14,099 bases of DNA from an uncultured Chlorobiaceae bacterium (lineage in GTDB: Bacteria; Bacteroidota; Chlorobiia; Chlorobiales; Chlorobiaceae). Below, one piece after another: positions 14,030-14,099 of this stretch; within the stretch, counting starts at the first letter, position 1; each line of letters opens with the position of its first letter. Location of the stretch: NCBI GenBank assembly GCA_903904495.1, contig CAIVCU010000233.1, forward strand, positions 1-14,099. Direction: 5' to 3'. Under the pieces are notes generated by a model, which was not told the DNA's origin, made no database searches, and saw only the letters and a list, made by a program, of their open reading frames with translations. The position numbers were made by a program, and so were the translations under genes.

Positions 14030-14099
14030 TGCAGCAGTATAGCAGCAGTTCCTATCTTTTCGGTGGCAATGCCCCCTACATTGAAGATCTTTACGAAGA
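14026..14099 (+). CDS. sucA: 2-oxoglutarate dehydrogenase E1 subunit, N-terminal fragment cut by window edge
   Basis: Only the first 24 codons are present. Residues 8-24, SSYLFGGNAPYIEDLYE, match the conserved opening segment of proteobacterial SucA/OdhA, where a serine-tyrosine-leucine stretch leads into N-A-x-Y/F-I-E-x-L-Y-E. The full protein is a ThDP-dependent E1 of about 900-950 residues that decarboxylates 2-oxoglutarate and succinylates the E2 lipoyl domain in the TCA cycle. Start choice is between adjacent ATGs at 14026 and 14029; the frame is open upstream to 13924 but has no ATG there. sucB and lpd would be expected beyond the edge. The call rests on a short motif but a distinctive one. 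Confidence 0.75.
   Translation, partial: MMQQYSSSSYLFGGNAPYIEDLYE

Overview
The window reads as bacterial chromosome of intermediate base composition, with tightly packed protein genes and no RNA genes, insertion sequences or CRISPR arrays that I could find. The best taxonomic clue is the right edge, where a reading frame opens with the N-terminal signature of the 2-oxoglutarate dehydrogenase E1 subunit (SucA) in its proteobacterial form. With a lipoprotein monohaem cytochrome c of the c5 type, a membrane b / multihaem c pair and a phosphoketolase-acetate kinase pair, this suggests a respiring beta- or gammaproteobacterium, perhaps chemolithotrophic or methylotrophic. Genus cannot be determined from sequence reading alone.

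Left block (1-8858, all +): the C-terminal two thirds of an MgtA-type P-type ATPase, then acetate kinase (ackA), phosphoketolase (xfp), a possible 31-codon ORF, and a 1062-residue fusion of a beta-phosphoglucomutase-like HAD domain to a GH65 disaccharide phosphorylase. The enzymes chain logically. An alpha-glucobiose would be phosphorolysed to glucose and beta-glucose 1-phosphate, the mutase domain would make glucose 6-phosphate, pentose-phosphate reactions would yield xylulose 5-phosphate or fructose 6-phosphate, phosphoketolase would make acetyl phosphate, and acetate kinase would recover ATP. The steps between glucose 6-phosphate and the phosphoketolase substrate are not encoded here.

Middle block (8859-12980, +): a 325-base gap carries a 17-bp direct repeat matching the PmrA/QseB-type response-regulator box (YTTAAK-N5-YTTAAK), placed as an activator site just upstream of a two-gene electron-transfer operon. 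That operon encodes a small membrane protein with two histidine pairs at exactly 14-residue spacing (a dihaem cytochrome b pattern) and, from a TTG start, an exported decahaem cytochrome c. An OmpR-family response regulator and its HAMP-containing sensor kinase follow. Their own promoter region holds a 9-bp inverted repeat around a plausible sigma70 promoter. The most attractive reading is a self-contained redox module: a two-component system controlling a quinone-linked b/c cytochrome pair.

Right block (12981-14099): convergent hairpins, a minus-strand lipoprotein cytochrome c, a gap of about 400 bases with a 33-bp inverted-repeat structure, a possible 45-residue ORF, and the first 24 codons of sucA running off the edge. 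Both candidate small ORFs (5578-5673 and 13892-14029) overlap the next gene by ATGA, which suggests translational coupling.
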